In this document: one piece after another, positions 51,541 to 64,000 of the stretch
Layout of the letters: every line of letters begins with the position of its first letter
Numbering within the stretch: the stretch's first letter is position 1
Assembly (NCBI GenBank): GCA_015178975.1
Contig: WHVD01000054.1
Coordinates: 124,001-188,000, forward strand
Length of the DNA: 64,000 nt
Reading direction: 5' to 3'
From: Hysterangium stoloniferum
Lineage: Eukaryota > Basidiomycota > Agaricomycetes > Hysterangiales > Hysterangiaceae
The notes under the pieces: model-generated
Databases searched by the model: none
What the model was told of the DNA's origin: nothing
Seen by the model: the letters and a program-made list of their open reading frames with translations, nothing else
Made by a program: the position numbers and the translations under genes

Positions 51541-52163
51541 GAAAAGGAGAGCAGGTGAAGGTAATGTAGAACGAAGGAGTTATAAGGAGGTGGAAGTCGC
51601 GGTGACGCGGCCTTTCAAAGTTTAAGTTTCCCACGACTTTCCTGCAGTCTGCTCCGAGCGCCCAGCTTTATTGGAGGATAACATCAGCCTTTGTGTTTCC
51701 AGCATGTTCGAGTAAAGCGTGGCATTACTATGAATAGTTTATTAAGCGTTTTATTATGTTATACCACGGAAGTGTGTTTGTAGCTATTACTAACGTTCCA
51801 GTTGTGACCGTCAATCAGATTGGATCTCGTCCAAGCCACTCGGGACGAGCAGAGGTCTTGCTGTCTGGCGTTAGCGAACATTTTCCGTTGGCATCACGAT
51901 TTTTGCCGTGTTCCAGCTGTCTATTCTGAATGTCATATCTGTAAATAGTGCCTGGATTTAATACAATGCTTTGACTCTCAGGTATGTCGTGTGAAGTGCT
52001 GTCATCTAAAGTCTCCTGAGAAAGTCAATTCCGAGCGATAACCAGAGATTCATGATACTGGCCTCTTCCTGCTCACCTTCTAATAACCTCCCTCTCTTGG
52101 GCTCAAATCCCTCAATTGTGACTCTTGAGAACGCGCGATCTACGCAACGAGATCGTGCCACCG
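51541..52163. promoter_or_regulatory. Shared upstream region of CDC48 and the histidine kinase gene
   Basis: About 620 bases between divergent start codons. It must hold both promoters. I see no specific element and no other gene. Confidence 0.45.
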
Positions 52164-55100
52164 ATGCCAGTACTCTTGTCTGAAACAAATGATGGCTTAC
52201 CAGTTCCAGTGCTTTCATCCCCAGACAATATTCGGAGCCAAAAATCCGCAAGTACTCATGTATCGACCCTGAGGCTGTGGTGGTCATCATTCAAAGAAAG
52301 ACTCGGGACTGGGAGTACCTTGAGCGAGTCATTATTGCTGGAAAATGGTGATCTCGAACGTTTCGAATCCTATAACCAACCCCCCGTCCAGAAACTATCT
52401 TGCAACAATAATAATGAATCTGATACGGACCCAAAAGGCCCCATTGATGAGGTGGTTGTGGACAATCTCTTAACCTCTGATGGCGAGAGCCATAAAAGTT
52501 CAACCGACCTTCGTGGGACCGGCACAGGCAGCAATCCAGAAAAAATTCCTATTCATGACCATACCCCCGCCTTGCCGATCACAGATAGAGATCCAAGTAT
52601 CACAGAAGCTCGGACTGATCTACCATGGACGCACAGGATTTGGACACTTCTAACGTGGCGGGTGTATCCTCCTATCCACAGGTTTTTTGTTCTACGGTTT
52701 AACGATGAGAAAATGGAAGCACATTTCAGCCATGAAACTTGGTTTACCAGTAAACGTTTGGCCTTGTGGGCTAGGTAAGTTATTAAATCATGCTTCCAGC
52801 TGATGATGGCTTGTTTTGATTTTCTTGAACATAGCCTGTTCTATGTATTGAATTGGATAATTGGCTGTATCTTGTTGCCGAAACCTCATCCATTGATAGA
52901 ACAAATTTTTTACTGGGGAGTAGGTTACCGTTTGGTCAGAGTATAATACTGGTCTTTTAATTCACGCTAGGTTGCGCCTGTCCTTACTTTGCCTCTCCCC
53001 ATACTGGTCGCCTTTGATTTCCCTAGACGTCGGCATATATTTTATCAGGGCTATTTGGCATGTTCTACCTGGTCTTGGTACGCATCCTCGTCTTTAACGG
53101 TGCATTCACTCGCGTTTCATCTTCTGCATGATAAGGGTGTTGTATCAATCATTGTTGTGGGTCATCTCTGCTGAAGCACTATCTATTTCTCAGAATGCCT
53201 TTTTGCTATCTTTCCTGCTCTAGCCTCGTATTCTGCGGTTATTTTCCTGGTCAAAAGAGTTATTTTGCGTGCGGAGCGAGAGATTTCACCGGTCTACTGT
53301 AGTGGGTCCACACTTCACAAACCCTTGTCGCCAGCTATTTGAGATATGCCCAGTTATGCATCGGCCCTCCCGGCAATTGCGCTTTTCGGGTTAGGCCAGC
53401 ATCGATTCCCTGCTATGTTCCCTGCTTTAGGTATTATTATGATAATATCTGTTGGCATCGTGCCAGTCCGTCACACATGGGTGAGAAGTATGTAACCCAT
53501 TTATGTCTCAGGCAACTCGGCCTTGATATTTTCTTTTAGGTGTTGCGAATGTTATTATGTTTCAGGTTTTGTCATTTATTGTTGAAAGCGACAGTTGATA
53601 TTTGCTAATTTGTCATACACGCTAGATGTTTCTTCTTTGGCTTCATTACTTGCGCGAAAACGTACCATTTTCCCTTCCCTTTAGGGTTTTGAATTTACTA
53701 TGTGTGTTTAGGCGGATAGACAATTGTATACACTTCGCGAGCAGTTGAAGATCCAAGTGAGTGTCGTTAGGATGCCCTATACGAGTTGGGGACTGACCTT
53801 TCTCGAGTTTACGACTACTCGAAAGGCTCAAGTCAATGAGCGCGAGGCTGGTAAGTTCTTCTGTTTACACCATAGTACATTTAGGTTTTCCTTAAAGAAA
53901 ATCGGTCCTATGTAGCCGATAGCAAGCGCAGACTCACATCTTACATTTTCCACGAGGTTTGCTTCTATTTTTCACGGTCCTGCAAATTGCATCTTTATGC
54001 CTTACCAGGTCCGGGTACCCTTAAATACTGCCTGTAAGCATCAAGAACGCTCATAATCCGTCTATCCATTCCAATTGGATTTGTTTCAAGTACTGGCCGT
54101 TCAGAACATGGAAGCTGAAGGCAGCGTGCCAAAGGGACAAAATATTGAATTTGCCGCCTTGAAGGGCAGCCTAAGTATGATGTCCAAGGGTATGTGTGTA
54201 TTGCATGTGTCTCTGACTTGTTCAAATTCAACTCGTAGTCCTCAACGATGTGCTTGATTTCAACCGCATGGATTCCGGTCGGTTCGAGTCAGTAGACAGG
54301 CCGTATGCATTCCATACCGTGTTACGTTCCATGCTTGTGCCGCTCCAACTGGCTGCGAATGCTCGTGGATTGGAATTATGTACAGATATCGATAAACAGA
54401 TAGATGCCGTACGTTTCCAGCTTTCTTTATATGCCATTTAAGTACCATCTTTGTTTTTTTTTTCAGGTGGCTCGAAGGGCTGGATATGAAGCCCAAGGAG
54501 AGGCGTCTGAATGTATTGATCAGAAATTGGCGACCGATCCCAGCGAAGAAGGTGTAGTTGTTGGCGATGAGATGAGGTTGCGGCAAGTTTTTACGAACCT
54601 GACTAGGTTTGAGTATTTTTAGCAGAGAATTTTTACTTTTTTTTAAGCTAAAAAATTTACTCTTTCCAGCAACGCCTGCAAATTCACACCTTCGGGGGGA
54701 AAGATCACTGTGAGGACGAAACTCATTTCTCCCGTCTATCTCAGTCGAAATGGAAGTAAAAACACAAATGCATCTTCCGCTACGCTCTCTGTGACGTTGC
54801 CGGTTCTAAATGGCCTTCCAGAACATGGACCCCCTTCGCCACCGGATAGTATTGTTGTTCGCATTGAAATTGAGGATACAGGAGCAGGAATCGGGTGAGA
54901 TAGAGGAATAATCCATATAATAAATCACGTAAATGACGTCTATAAAGAGCTCGAGACTTGGTAGAAAATAATCTTTTCAGTCCGTACGTTCAGACAGAGG
55001 TGAGTTCGGATGGACGGTTCTTGTACCGCATGACTACATGGCTTTAATACTCTACCAGATAGGGCGCACTCAAGGTTAATTGCTTCAGACAAGCTAATAA

Positions 55101-56525
55101 TTTTATTATGGGATTGACTAGACTAATTAGGTGGGAAGGGTTCCGGACTGGGCCTTGCGTTGGTTCGGCACATAGTGAAGTTGTCTGGTGGACGTTTGGG
55201 GTAAAGTCGTCTCAAATTATTATGGGACAAGTTGTATTGTTTGTTAAAGGTTACTTATCCAGTGTTCGTAGCCAAATCGGTGTCGGAAGTACATTCTGGG
55301 TAGAGCTACCCTTAGGAGTCGGCAAAAAAGCATTACTTCGACATGATTGTGCCGCCGTTTCAGGTATTGACCAGCGCCTTACATGGGATCTCTCTGATAA
55401 TGGAGATGATATCGATAAATGGAACATAAATCAGCGTCATGGACAGGAAAGCGAACCTGTTGTCCCTTTTGATATCTCGAGTCTTACAGATCTCCGTGAG
55501 AGAGGATATCTTCCTTTACTTCCGTCTCCTGGTACATCTGCCTTGAAGTCAATTATGGATCAAGGTTGTGTCGTGGCGACTGCCATTTGTCCCACAGAAA
55601 GAATGCTGACTGTCATTACAGGGGGTTTAGTGGAATTGTCCCCACCGCGATTGGGGGGAACAATAGGCGAATTTACCGTCGGGCAGCATAAAGATACTTT
55701 AACTGTTGTAAAAGGTCAAGAATCTGGGATTGCCACGGCTATCCCATCTGGGGCGAAAGCTCGTCCACCCCTCACGACGCTTTCGGAACACGATCCATCA
55801 TTGTTGAATACAGACTTGGCCGTACCGAAACCACCCCTGTCCCCCGAGTCATGGGGACTCCCGGATCGTTGTCTGTCAGCATTAGTCGTCGACGACGACT
55901 TCGTAACAAGGCAATTGATGAGCCGTCTCTTGACTCGGTTGGGTATCGCCGTAACATGTGCAGAGAACGGTGCTGTTGCTTTAGATCTTATTCTCGGAAA
56001 TGAACATACCGCCACACCTCCAATCGCAGACAAACCACAGTCTACACAAGGCCTATCCGGATATCTAAATACCATGCAGGAAAAGCGTTTTGATATCATC
56101 TTTTTGGACAATCAGATGGTGAGTCGTGGAGCAATTGGTGTTGATAACATTCTGTTTCCTCATGTCCTTCATAGCCAGTAATGACTGGCCTAAGCATGGT
56201 TCGCAGACTGCGGGAATTGGGTCGAACAGATTTTGTAGTTGGTTCGTCGAATTCTCAAATTGCAGCTTCCAGTAAATATTCAGTGCGTTGTTGTAGGCAT
56301 CACGGGCAACGCATTACTCCCAGATCAGGACGAATATCTCGAGGCTGGCGTCAACAGGTATATCACTTGAGGCAATTTCTTCTGGACCGGAGTCTAAATT
56401 ACGTTTCAAGGGTTCTCGCAAAACCGGTTCAGGAACGAAGCCTGATATCGGCATTAAGTGTCGCAGACCAGCTGAAAAAAAACGGCGCTCTAAACCGCTC
56501 TATGATCCATCAGGCGGATTCTTAG
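52164..56525 (+). CDS. Membrane hybrid histidine kinase with C-terminal receiver domain
   Basis: A two-component sensor. The N-terminus is polar (to about 52640), then hydrophobic segments follow across several short exons at about 52830-53650 (for example LFYVLNWIIGCILLP and VAPVLTLPLPILVAF), a multi-pass sensor region. The kinase core: H box IFHEVRVPLNTA split by an intron near 53960, N box TNLTSNACKFTPSGG, G1 IEIEDTGAGI, and G2 GSGLGLALVRHIVKLSGG. Then SQIGVGSTFWVELPLGVG closes the ATPase. The receiver has ALVVDDDFVTRQLMSRLL, the phospho-acceptor Asp in IIFLDNQMPVMTG, and Lys in RVLAKPVQE. All key residues are present, so it is predicted active, signalling through a phosphotransfer protein to the HOG-type pathway. 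The exact exon map in the membrane region is unresolved. Confidence 0.85.
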
Positions 56526-56892
56526 TCTCTCAGTAATAAATTTATGGAGAGAAAACGGTGCTAGGTGATAGTAAACTGCAGGGTCTTTCCCTGCCGCGCT
56601 TTCAGCAGCCTGAAGACCCTTTCGTACTATCATTATATTTTGATATACCCATTGTTTGTGAGGATGTACGGTATTATATGGTTGTATGATTAGATGATTA
56701 CAATATGTAAATACGTTGTACACAATATGGCTTCCGGGAACCAATCTTGTAGACTAGTCTATTTCACAAATCTCTCAAGTCCTTACCCAATTCCGAAGAA
56801 ACCAGATGAATAATATATTGGCAAACATACATTTTACGTGTGACGAAGGAAGGTAAATAAATGCAAAAAAAATTGGATATTAAATGAAATTC
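56526..56892. other. Convergent gap between the histidine kinase and RhoGEF genes
   Basis: AT-rich 3' untranslated sequence of two convergent genes. I see nothing else. Confidence 0.5.
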
Positions 56893-59800
56893 TCATCTCC
56901 ACCGTAGGGGCGTCATTTGGGGAGATTGAGGCGGTGAGGCGGATCCTTGGAAGTATGTTGAAGTGGGAGCAGGCGAAGATAACGATCCGGGAAGAAAGAG
57001 GGGAATGGTTGGAATAAGCTCAACTACTTGCTGAGCGACCGTACTAGACCTAACTCCACGCATTCGGGAGGGGTCGGACGCTTTCATGACTGCATGTACA
57101 TGGGCTTCTTGAGACGGAGTTTCTTGCCACCCATTAAGGCCTGGGGTAGCAGCGGCGTTAACTGCGCTCCCTCGTCCATCCCAAATACACCGTACTTCCT
57201 CTCCTGAGATAATCTGGGCCAGACGACCGGTTTCAACATGGCGAATTTCAATGAAACGGGAGTCGAAGAGAAGGACGTAAGGGGAGTGGAAGGCAACCCG
57301 TTCAGCGGTCCCCTCCCATTCGATCAGTCCAACAGTAGGCCGACTTGGATCACCGTATCTGTCTACGTACATTCCGAATTCTGTCGATTATTAATGAGTT
57401 AGCATTTAGTAAGAAATTTCACAAAGTATCGTACCATTGTAGCATAATAAGAATTCATTTTCATTTGATCTGAACATACCCAAAGGACGGCCGGTTTCAC
57501 ACCGTTTAGCCAACGATCCCAAACGAGTATCGTCCCTTTGGGGAATGGTCACGCTTTTGAGACTAATCGGCAACATATAAGTTTTTTTTTTCCAAACGGG
57601 TGGTAAGCATCATACTCATTAAGGTCCATGATCTCAAAGCCCTTCGTGCATAATACAGCGATTTTTCCCTTCAAAAATACGAGGTCAAAAGCTTCAGATG
57701 GAAGGAAAAATTCCTGTAGAGAGAATAATTAGTGCGAAATACATAGAGTAGATTGATTAATCTACCCTGTATGGTCTAAACCAGTCAGAGCGTTGGGAGC
57801 CGAACAAGGACCGCCCAAAAGTGCCGGGCGCCTTCGCCTTTTCTGCGATTTTGCCTAGAACGGGCTCCATAGCATGGAAAATACTCTCGAGCTAACAAGG
57901 TCAAAAATGGTTTTTTAGAACACCAAGTCGTTGGCTCAAATTGTAATGTATAACTTACCCCTTTCTTCTTCATCCAGATGAGCAAAGTTCGGCCATTGAT
58001 GGTTCCAACGCTGAAAAATTGAACTTCTTTGTGGTTATTCAATTTCTGTGGTGCTCTTGCCATATTTGGACGGGGTGGTGAAGAAGGAACAAGCGCTTCG
58101 ATATGGTAAGCCCAAAGTGACTAATACAATTCATCACGTTTAGAGCCAGCAACAGATGAGGAAATAAACCAACCTTATCAGCGAGTACAAGGAAAATACC
58201 GAAGTCTTCTAACATAGCACATTGGGTGACCATTTTGAGATGGAGGACGCGGCGCATAGCTGTATAGAGATCAAATTGCTGCTGTGAAAGTAAAGTCGCC
58301 AACTATTCTTACATTTTGCATCGTGCCGCAGGCCAATCCACACCCCTTCCGAACACCCGATGGCCACAAGCCGCAAACCTTCGGCCGTGGCTATATAAAA
58401 AGTCTCAATGGGATACATGGAAGAATGTCAGAAGCACGCACAGAATGGCACGGAACAAGTCACTTTTCCTGTCAAAATTGTCTCTTGGTTGTAAGCAGCA
58501 TTTGACGGCCCTTGTATCGATGGAACCAAAAATGTATCACAGCTCAACGTCTCAGCTTCGAATACCTGTTCAAATTGGTCAGCTCATCTAATGTATCGAA
58601 CAAATCATATACATCTGACTACATACTTTATTATTTTCCGTAACTGCTTTGCGCAGGACTAGAGCATCCTCCAATTTGTTTTTCCATTCCAAACGAGCTT
58701 GCGCGGATTCTGCATAAAGTGTGTACAGGCCACCTAAGCGACCATTGTGATGGATAGTGCAAGGATAGACAGTTCGCGAGTCGACGGGAAGTTCTGCGTT
58801 GTTAGCGTTTGGCATGGTGTTGTTCGGGATCGTGCTGCCGTCATTGTGTCCGCCGCGCAAACCTCGTAGAAGTCCAGTTCCACGTTGCTGAGGCGGATCC
58901 GTAAAGCTCGCGAGTGTCAGCAAATCAAGAGGAATGGGCTACACAAGATACTAAGGAGAAATTCCTTATAATGAAAGCGAACAGGCTTACATGACGATTA
59001 ACGTGATATTTCATGACACCGTCTCTGTCCTTCGGTTTGGTCATAACCACTATAAAGTAGACATGATAACAAGCGGGAAGAAAAGGAAGACGATGCATAC
59101 AGTAGTTATCAAACAATAGCACGAAAAGTTCACTCCAGCCATTCCATTCAAACCCAGTCTCTGGCTGACGCAGTAATTTCCCGGTGTGGATGAGGGTTCG
59201 ATTTTCATTCAGGAGATCCATGTCCTAAAGACAATCAATGACTGCCACGTATGTCAAAAACGAGGTTAGCTCACCACCGTCTCTCCTGGTTTGAACACTA
59301 AGTTTGCATTGTACTTCCATAACTCCACTTTCTGCTTGGCACTAACGACGCCAGGTTCGGAATCTTTCCCAAGGGACTTGATGACTTCCAAAACTTGAGG
59401 TATAGTGTCTCGATCTTCATGTTCTGGAGGTGAAGCTGTCATGATACTCTTCAATAACAAGTCATATCGAAGGAGACGAGGAATAGGACGGTAATTGAAC
59501 GCTTTGATGTCCAACCTTCGAGATTCATGGTGCTTAGTGCATTGCTAAAGTCAAGATTAGGGATGGGGTCAACAGCCGAAGAATGGATAGTAGAAGTACC
59601 TCGACGAATGTCTTGAAAGTGGGGTTATTCGCAAGCTCCTCATCTATTCGATAAGCAGCGATAGGATAATGAGGGATGAACTCCATGTAGGCATCCCGCC
59701 AATTCAACGCCGCATCGAAGATGGAAGCTGTTATGCTATGTATGTGAGGATGCTCCTCACGTTGTATTTCATGGAGACGATTAAGCATGCGCCGATGATG

Positions 59801-62800
59801 CTTGCGAATCTCTGCAATGTTATAGAAAACATCCTCAACGAATTGTTGAAGCCTCTCCCGTGGAATTATAGGAGAATCCACTGCGTTCCTTAAAGGTGCA
59901 ATAAAGATCTGCGGGGGGATATTAGTCACGCATTAAATTTTCCGGGAAAAATACCCTACAAGGTCAATATTCTCAAGATCCTTGACATATTCCATCTCTC
60001 CTTTAATCAGTTCAAAGATCGAACTGCAAGAATAGGTAAGTGAAGAGTCTCAAAGCCGGTTTCCAACCTACCTCTGGCGAGCAACTTCATGCTTGGTCAT
60101 GCCCTCACGGATCTCCGCTGAAACCAAGTCATGCCATTCCAGCTTCGCAGTCGGTCCCCGAAGCATCGCTGACTGGAATGTCCGAACATGGGCAACCCCT
60201 GACAGTTTGCGTATCGAGTCGATTGCCTCTTGGAGGAACTCGGCATCAGGATTCCCCTCGGTAGTATCCTTGAATATCGCCTCCAAAAGCACTGGATAAC
60301 GTTGTAAATGTTCAGAAGGCCGTGTTATGAAATGTCTGAGGTCGAAGCGACGAGCATCTGGGTGACGTGCACATATCTATGTAACGAAATGACCGCGTCA
60401 GTCAAACGACATGATGATGAATATAAACAATATATCTGACATCAATGAACCGTCGGAATTCAGCATTATGCTCCATTTCGTCCTTCATCCTTTTCTCTGC
60501 TACAGGGAGATGACCAACATAATCCGGGTATGGCAAGCGGAACTCAGCAGCCGCAGTGAGAAATATATCCCCAATACGCTGAATGAGTGGGGCCTGCTCT
60601 CGTTGACGGACATACATCGTCTCCAACAAACGTCGGTTGCACTCCCGCAAGTCCAACACATTCCCGAAGATGGCATCAATGAAACCGTCCAATTCGTCCG
60701 GAGGGATAATTTGGGGATAATTTTTACGGAGGGGTTTAATGAAGAGCTTTAGAAAACAGGCCTGTTAGTTGTGTCATGCGACAAACAAGTTTAGGGGTGA
60801 TTCACTGATTCTATAGTGTCCAGATCTTGAACATACTGTTCTTCCTTTTCGATGACTTTGCGAATGACACTGGAATACACGGATAAGCATAAAAAGATTA
60901 TATACGGAGCATAATATGAATGTACGTTTGTCGCTTGATCTCGCTAGGAGGCAGCGTCCTTAAGATCTGCGGGTCAACAGATTCTGGCCACTCGATGGTC
61001 TATCGTACGTTGTGCAAAGTTCGGTCGGTTATTCTCATGATACATGGGCTTCCACTTACTAGTTTCTCCGTGAGCTCCGAGGGTGACTCTTGGGGAAGGA
61101 CATAACTCTATTCACGAAGGTCAAGCAATATAGATAGATTGACATACAATCATGACATACCGATGCGCGTCGTGGACAGCCATACGCATAACAAGTCACG
61201 CCTTCTGTACAGCCCGGGGAATAACACTTCGTCAGTAATGTTATGACACCAGTGGGTAGTTCTTCCCGCTCTGGAGTCTCGCCTGACATGCCCTCAGAGT
61301 CATCAAGGAACATAAATACGTCTTCGACGCCGTCCGAGAGTTGGCGGCCGCCCCATTCAACTTCATAGAAGAATAGCTGACTCTGAAGGCTACGAGCAAC
61401 ACCAAGGGCTGTTCGACGATCGTTGGTTGAGATACCCATGTTAATAAGGAGCTCCCTTTGGATTTGAGATTGGATTGTGGACTAGGAAAAGATGAGTTAG
61501 TGATCGGCCAGCATGAACTTGGAAAATTGCATGACTTACCACAATATCCTTTCCAGTAAACGCCCGATGATATGGGATACTTCCTTTAACATGTGTTCCT
61601 CTGGGCACCTTATCTCGCAAACGAACAGCTAAGTGGCTCAACAAAGAAAGAATTACAAAACGGTCGGGATCCTCGTCAATATCGTCGTCAAAATCGCTGT
61701 CGTCTTCTTCATGTAAGGCCAGAGGCGCTTTAATACTGGCGATCGTTCGCTCCAATTCCACACGATGGCGCTCTGCACGGGATGATTCTGCGGCACGGGA
61801 CGATTCGCCATGACGAGAGGGTTCGGCATATCGAGCCGATGGCGAATCTACCTGGTTATGCCCAGTAGCAAGTGCGTGAGAAGAAGACCCGTTCGATCGA
61901 ACCAGCACATCAGATGGAGGCGAAGCAGGCGCATAGATCGACGAGGAGAGCGAATTACCCCGCTCAACAGATGTTGGCTCATTATGATCGATCACGGTAT
62001 CGTCCTGAGTGTACAGGCTTCCACTCGAGCTGGGCACAGGTGATTCAAAGCTACTACCATCAAAGCCTCCAGAGCGTTTCACCACGGAGGCCGTGACCGA
62101 TTTAACAGGCTGGATAAATCCACTTTCAGAGATTTGGGTACTAGTCCCGCTCGACGAGCGGTACTCCCCCGATGCGCTTCCAAAACTCTCATTGCGGGAC
62201 ATGCGAGCGGTAGGTATAACTGGTGAAGTTCGAGGAGAATAGCCGCCATGGCCAGATTTGTTAGATCCGTTAAAGTAACCGTTGGAAGCACCAGGAGGTG
62301 TCGGTAGTGCAGCTCCAGGAGGGGGTCGATAAGCGAGCTGCTGCGGGTGTCCTGGGGTATCATAGCCTGGATTATCATATGGAGCAGTAACATGCCTGCG
62401 CATTTCCTGTTGTGGGGGGGTTCGAGTTGATGATGGCGTGAATGATGATGATCGAGGTAGATGTGCACCATCAGATGCGTCGCGGTGTGTGGGTGAAAGA
62501 TTGTAGTAGTCAGCTGGTGGAGGTGGGGGCAAGAGTGGGGCCTTTTTTATATCTGGCGGGTAAAATGGTTGTGGATCTGGAATGCGCACTGCAGGGCTGC
62601 TATCGTTGCTGCTACTTGGAGGGCCTGATGAGGAGGGAGGCTTTGGTAAAGGACGTGGTGCTCGTTGACCAGGTCGTGGATTGGATGGTAAGCCAAACCC
62701 ATGTGTTCCTACAAACGGAGAACTACCTGTCACTGAACAAATGGCGTTTAGAAGTTGACCAGAAGGCTGGCATGTTTTGAGATTAACAAGCGTACCTGAT

Positions 62801-63051
62801 GAACGACTTTGCACATCTCGATCAGTGGGCGGGAGACGGTAGTCCTCTGTAAAGTTTCGTGAGTGATGTTGTACATGTTCATTCTGAGATGGAGGAACAC
62901 CGGGCTCGCTAGGAGTCTCCAGTATCCTTTGCCCAAGTGTCTTTGACAAAGCCGCACTATCATCGTCGTCAAAGCCTCTAAGGACGCTATAATAGAGCTT
63001 GCTCAGGTCCTCATCATCGGAGGTATTTGGCTGTGGCTTTGTGTGCTGCAT
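56893..63051 (-). CDS. Rho1-type guanine nucleotide exchange factor: DEP, two DH domains, PH, CNH (ROM1/2-like)
   Basis: It should load GTP on Rho1 for cell-wall and actin control at the plasma membrane. Order on the minus strand: a long disordered Ser/Pro region (63051 to about 61760); a DEP domain (about 61720-61250: LLSHLAVRLRDKVPRGTHV, TALGVARSLQSQLFFYEVEW) followed by a Cys-rich strip (CYSPGCTEGVTCYAYGCPRR). Then a first DH domain (60860-60070: VIRKVIEKEEQYVQDLDTIE, FITRPSEHLQRYPVLLEAI) and a second (60030-59270: SIFELIKGEMEYVKDLENID, FNYRPIPRLLRYDLLLKSI). Next a PH domain (59230-58600: LIHTGKLLRQPETGFEWNGW) and a CNH domain (about 58550-56893). The start ATG at 63051 (MQHTKPQPNTSDDEDLSKLY) is preferred over an upstream in-frame ATG at 63141. 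Many short introns; the exon map is approximate. Confidence 0.9.
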
Positions 63052-63789
63052 TGGATAGATGGAAACGACGTTCGCCAGGATGAGCAGCGCGTGACAAAGT
63101 GAGGCTAGGGAGTTCGGCACAAAGCGGCCAAGTCCAGCCAATTGGTCTCCGCCACAAGACAGCGCTCATCCTCGAGTCGCACTTTGAAAATTGCCGCAAA
63201 CCCACATGATATTTATTCTAGCATGGCTACTCGGAAATGTATCTCGATTATCATGGTGCAGCATACGTTCGTTGGATAAATATCCAAGGCTGGAGCTGTT
63301 GTCTGGGATGATCTACACACGTAGAGATGCATATACACTTTGGGCTGTTACCCCACTCAGCGCAGTATTTGTCCCCGTCTCGATCAATATTACCTCGAAA
63401 CGGACAGAAATTTCTCGGATCAATCATCTCATCCAATTAATGTTATTCTACATCCACCCTGGCGTTATATATAATTATTCTTCAATATACAGATAATAAT
63501 AATCATATCCAGTTGTCCTATTCCCATAGTAATAACTTGAAATTCAGATCATGGTAATAAATAAACATCAGATCTCGATCTCGCTAAACTCAGAGCCAGT
63601 TTCGGCTTACACAGGGCAGCGATCAACTTACGTGACCGTGATTGTCACAATCGCTTCCCTGTCACAATACTTCCCTTAGCCGCGGAAGCTTCTATTCAAA
63701 CCTGCGATTTTCTGATTTGTCTCTTCCTTCCTCGCCGTAGTCGTCCCCGCAGCCCTCATCTCGTCGTCTGCAACGTCGCTCTCGCTATC
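63052..63789. other. Divergent promoter region before the last gene
   Basis: About 740 bases between the RhoGEF start and the polyglutamine gene start. Small open frames show no motif. It should hold both promoters. Confidence 0.45.
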
Positions 63790-64000
63790 ATGAATGTCGC
63801 CGCCCTTCTTCATGATGCTCCGTCCGATGATCACCGTTCTCGCAATGACCATCAACAACAGCAGCAGCAGCAGCAGCAGCCACAACATCCACCTTCCCAT
63901 CTCCACGAACAACATCGTTTTCCGCCTCTGCCCTACCCTCATATCCCTGCTATCATTGGTCTCGATGACAGTAGATTTGACCGCCCTCAACCAAACCGAG
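63790..64000 (+). CDS. Start of a polyglutamine protein (cut by window edge)
   Basis: From the ATG at 63790 an open frame runs to the end of the window: MNVAALLHDAPSDDHRSRND, then nine Gln, then a His/Pro-rich stretch (HPPSHLHEQHRFPPLPYPHI). Such openings are common in fungal transcription factors, but no DNA-binding domain is inside the window, so the function is not assigned. The antisense frame at 63676-63990 is only the shadow of the CAG run. Confidence 0.6.
   Translation, partial: MNVAALLHDAPSDDHRSRNDHQQQQQQQQQPQHPPSHLHEQHRFPPLPYPHIPAIIGLDDSRFDRPQPNR
63853..63879 (+). repeat. CAA/CAG trinucleotide run
   Basis: Two CAA followed by seven CAG codons, encoding nine Gln in the partial gene that starts at 63790. 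Confidence 0.9.

Noticed and set aside
63052..63141. Upstream in-frame ATG that would extend the RhoGEF by 30 residues.
   Set aside because: The extension is hydrophobic and unlike the polar N-terminus; the ATG at 63051 leads straight into acidic sequence typical of the family start.
63676..63990. Minus-strand open frame with a Leu-rich hydrophobic run that resembles a membrane protein.
   Set aside because: The Leu run is the antisense reading of the CAG repeat; the plus strand has a better start and a typical polyglutamine opening.

Overview
The window is nuclear DNA from a filamentous fungus, most likely a basidiomycete of the Agaricomycotina. Evidence: dense genes on both strands, many introns of about 45-65 bases with GTNNGT...YAG ends, short intergenic gaps, and protein families laid out as in mushroom-forming fungi (Mus7/Mms22, a DEP-DH-DH-PH-CNH RhoGEF, a cofilin-like/PH protein, a GATA factor with an 18-residue loop). 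No species is assigned. Gene models were built by hand from reading frames, splice consensus and conserved motifs; for most genes the exon lengths sum to an intact frame.

Layout. 1-816: a tandem array of intron-bearing tRNA-Lys(CTT) units, one cut by the window edge, one intact and one decayed. 1134-2714 (+): orphan protein with one membrane segment. 2826-3756 (-): EngB-like GTPase with a broken frame and an eroded G4 motif. 5196-7497 (+): cytochrome P450. 7985-11779 (-): GRAM-TBC-EF-hand Rab GAP. 12000-13739 (+): leucine-rich repeat protein. 13931-15092 (-): Sds3-like deacetylase-complex subunit, divergent from 15211-21578 (+), a Mus7/Mms22 replication-repair protein of 1,956 residues. 21885-23007 (+): HD-domain nucleotidase (HDDC2 type). 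23059-25231 (-): bifunctional purine enzyme ADE16/17. 25520-28218 (-): SPT20 of SAGA, sharing a 100-base gap with HGH1 (28319-30009, +), the eEF2 folding factor.

Second half. 30872-32549 (-): GATA zinc-finger factor. 33539-35271 (-): orphan basic protein with a Cys-x2-Cys and Arg-rich domain. 35923-38089 (-): DED1 RNA helicase. About 38540-39925 (+): DUF1295 membrane reductase-like protein. About 40220-40400: a relic of a Tc1/mariner-like transposase. 40872-43077 (-): cofilin-like domain, coiled coil and PH domain. 43849-45180 (+): LYC1-like acetyltransferase. 45831-48185 (+): membrane-anchored alpha/beta hydrolase. 48383-51540 (-): CDC48, divergent from a membrane hybrid histidine kinase (52164-56525, +). 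56893-63051 (-): Rho1-type GEF with two DH domains. 63790 onward (+): start of a polyglutamine protein.

There is no gene cluster or operon; this is ordinary housekeeping chromosome. Several products meet in shared processes: chromatin and transcription (Sds3, SPT20, GATA factor), translation (DED1, HGH1), nucleotide supply and DNA repair (ADE17, HDDC2, Mms22), and cell-wall or actin signalling (RhoGEF, cofilin-PH protein, histidine kinase). The most unusual signal is how often a reading frame can be kept only with a GC-AG intron (seven sites in six genes), together with several exons of 7-23 bases. I found no CRISPR array, intact transposon or clearly new multi-gene system.
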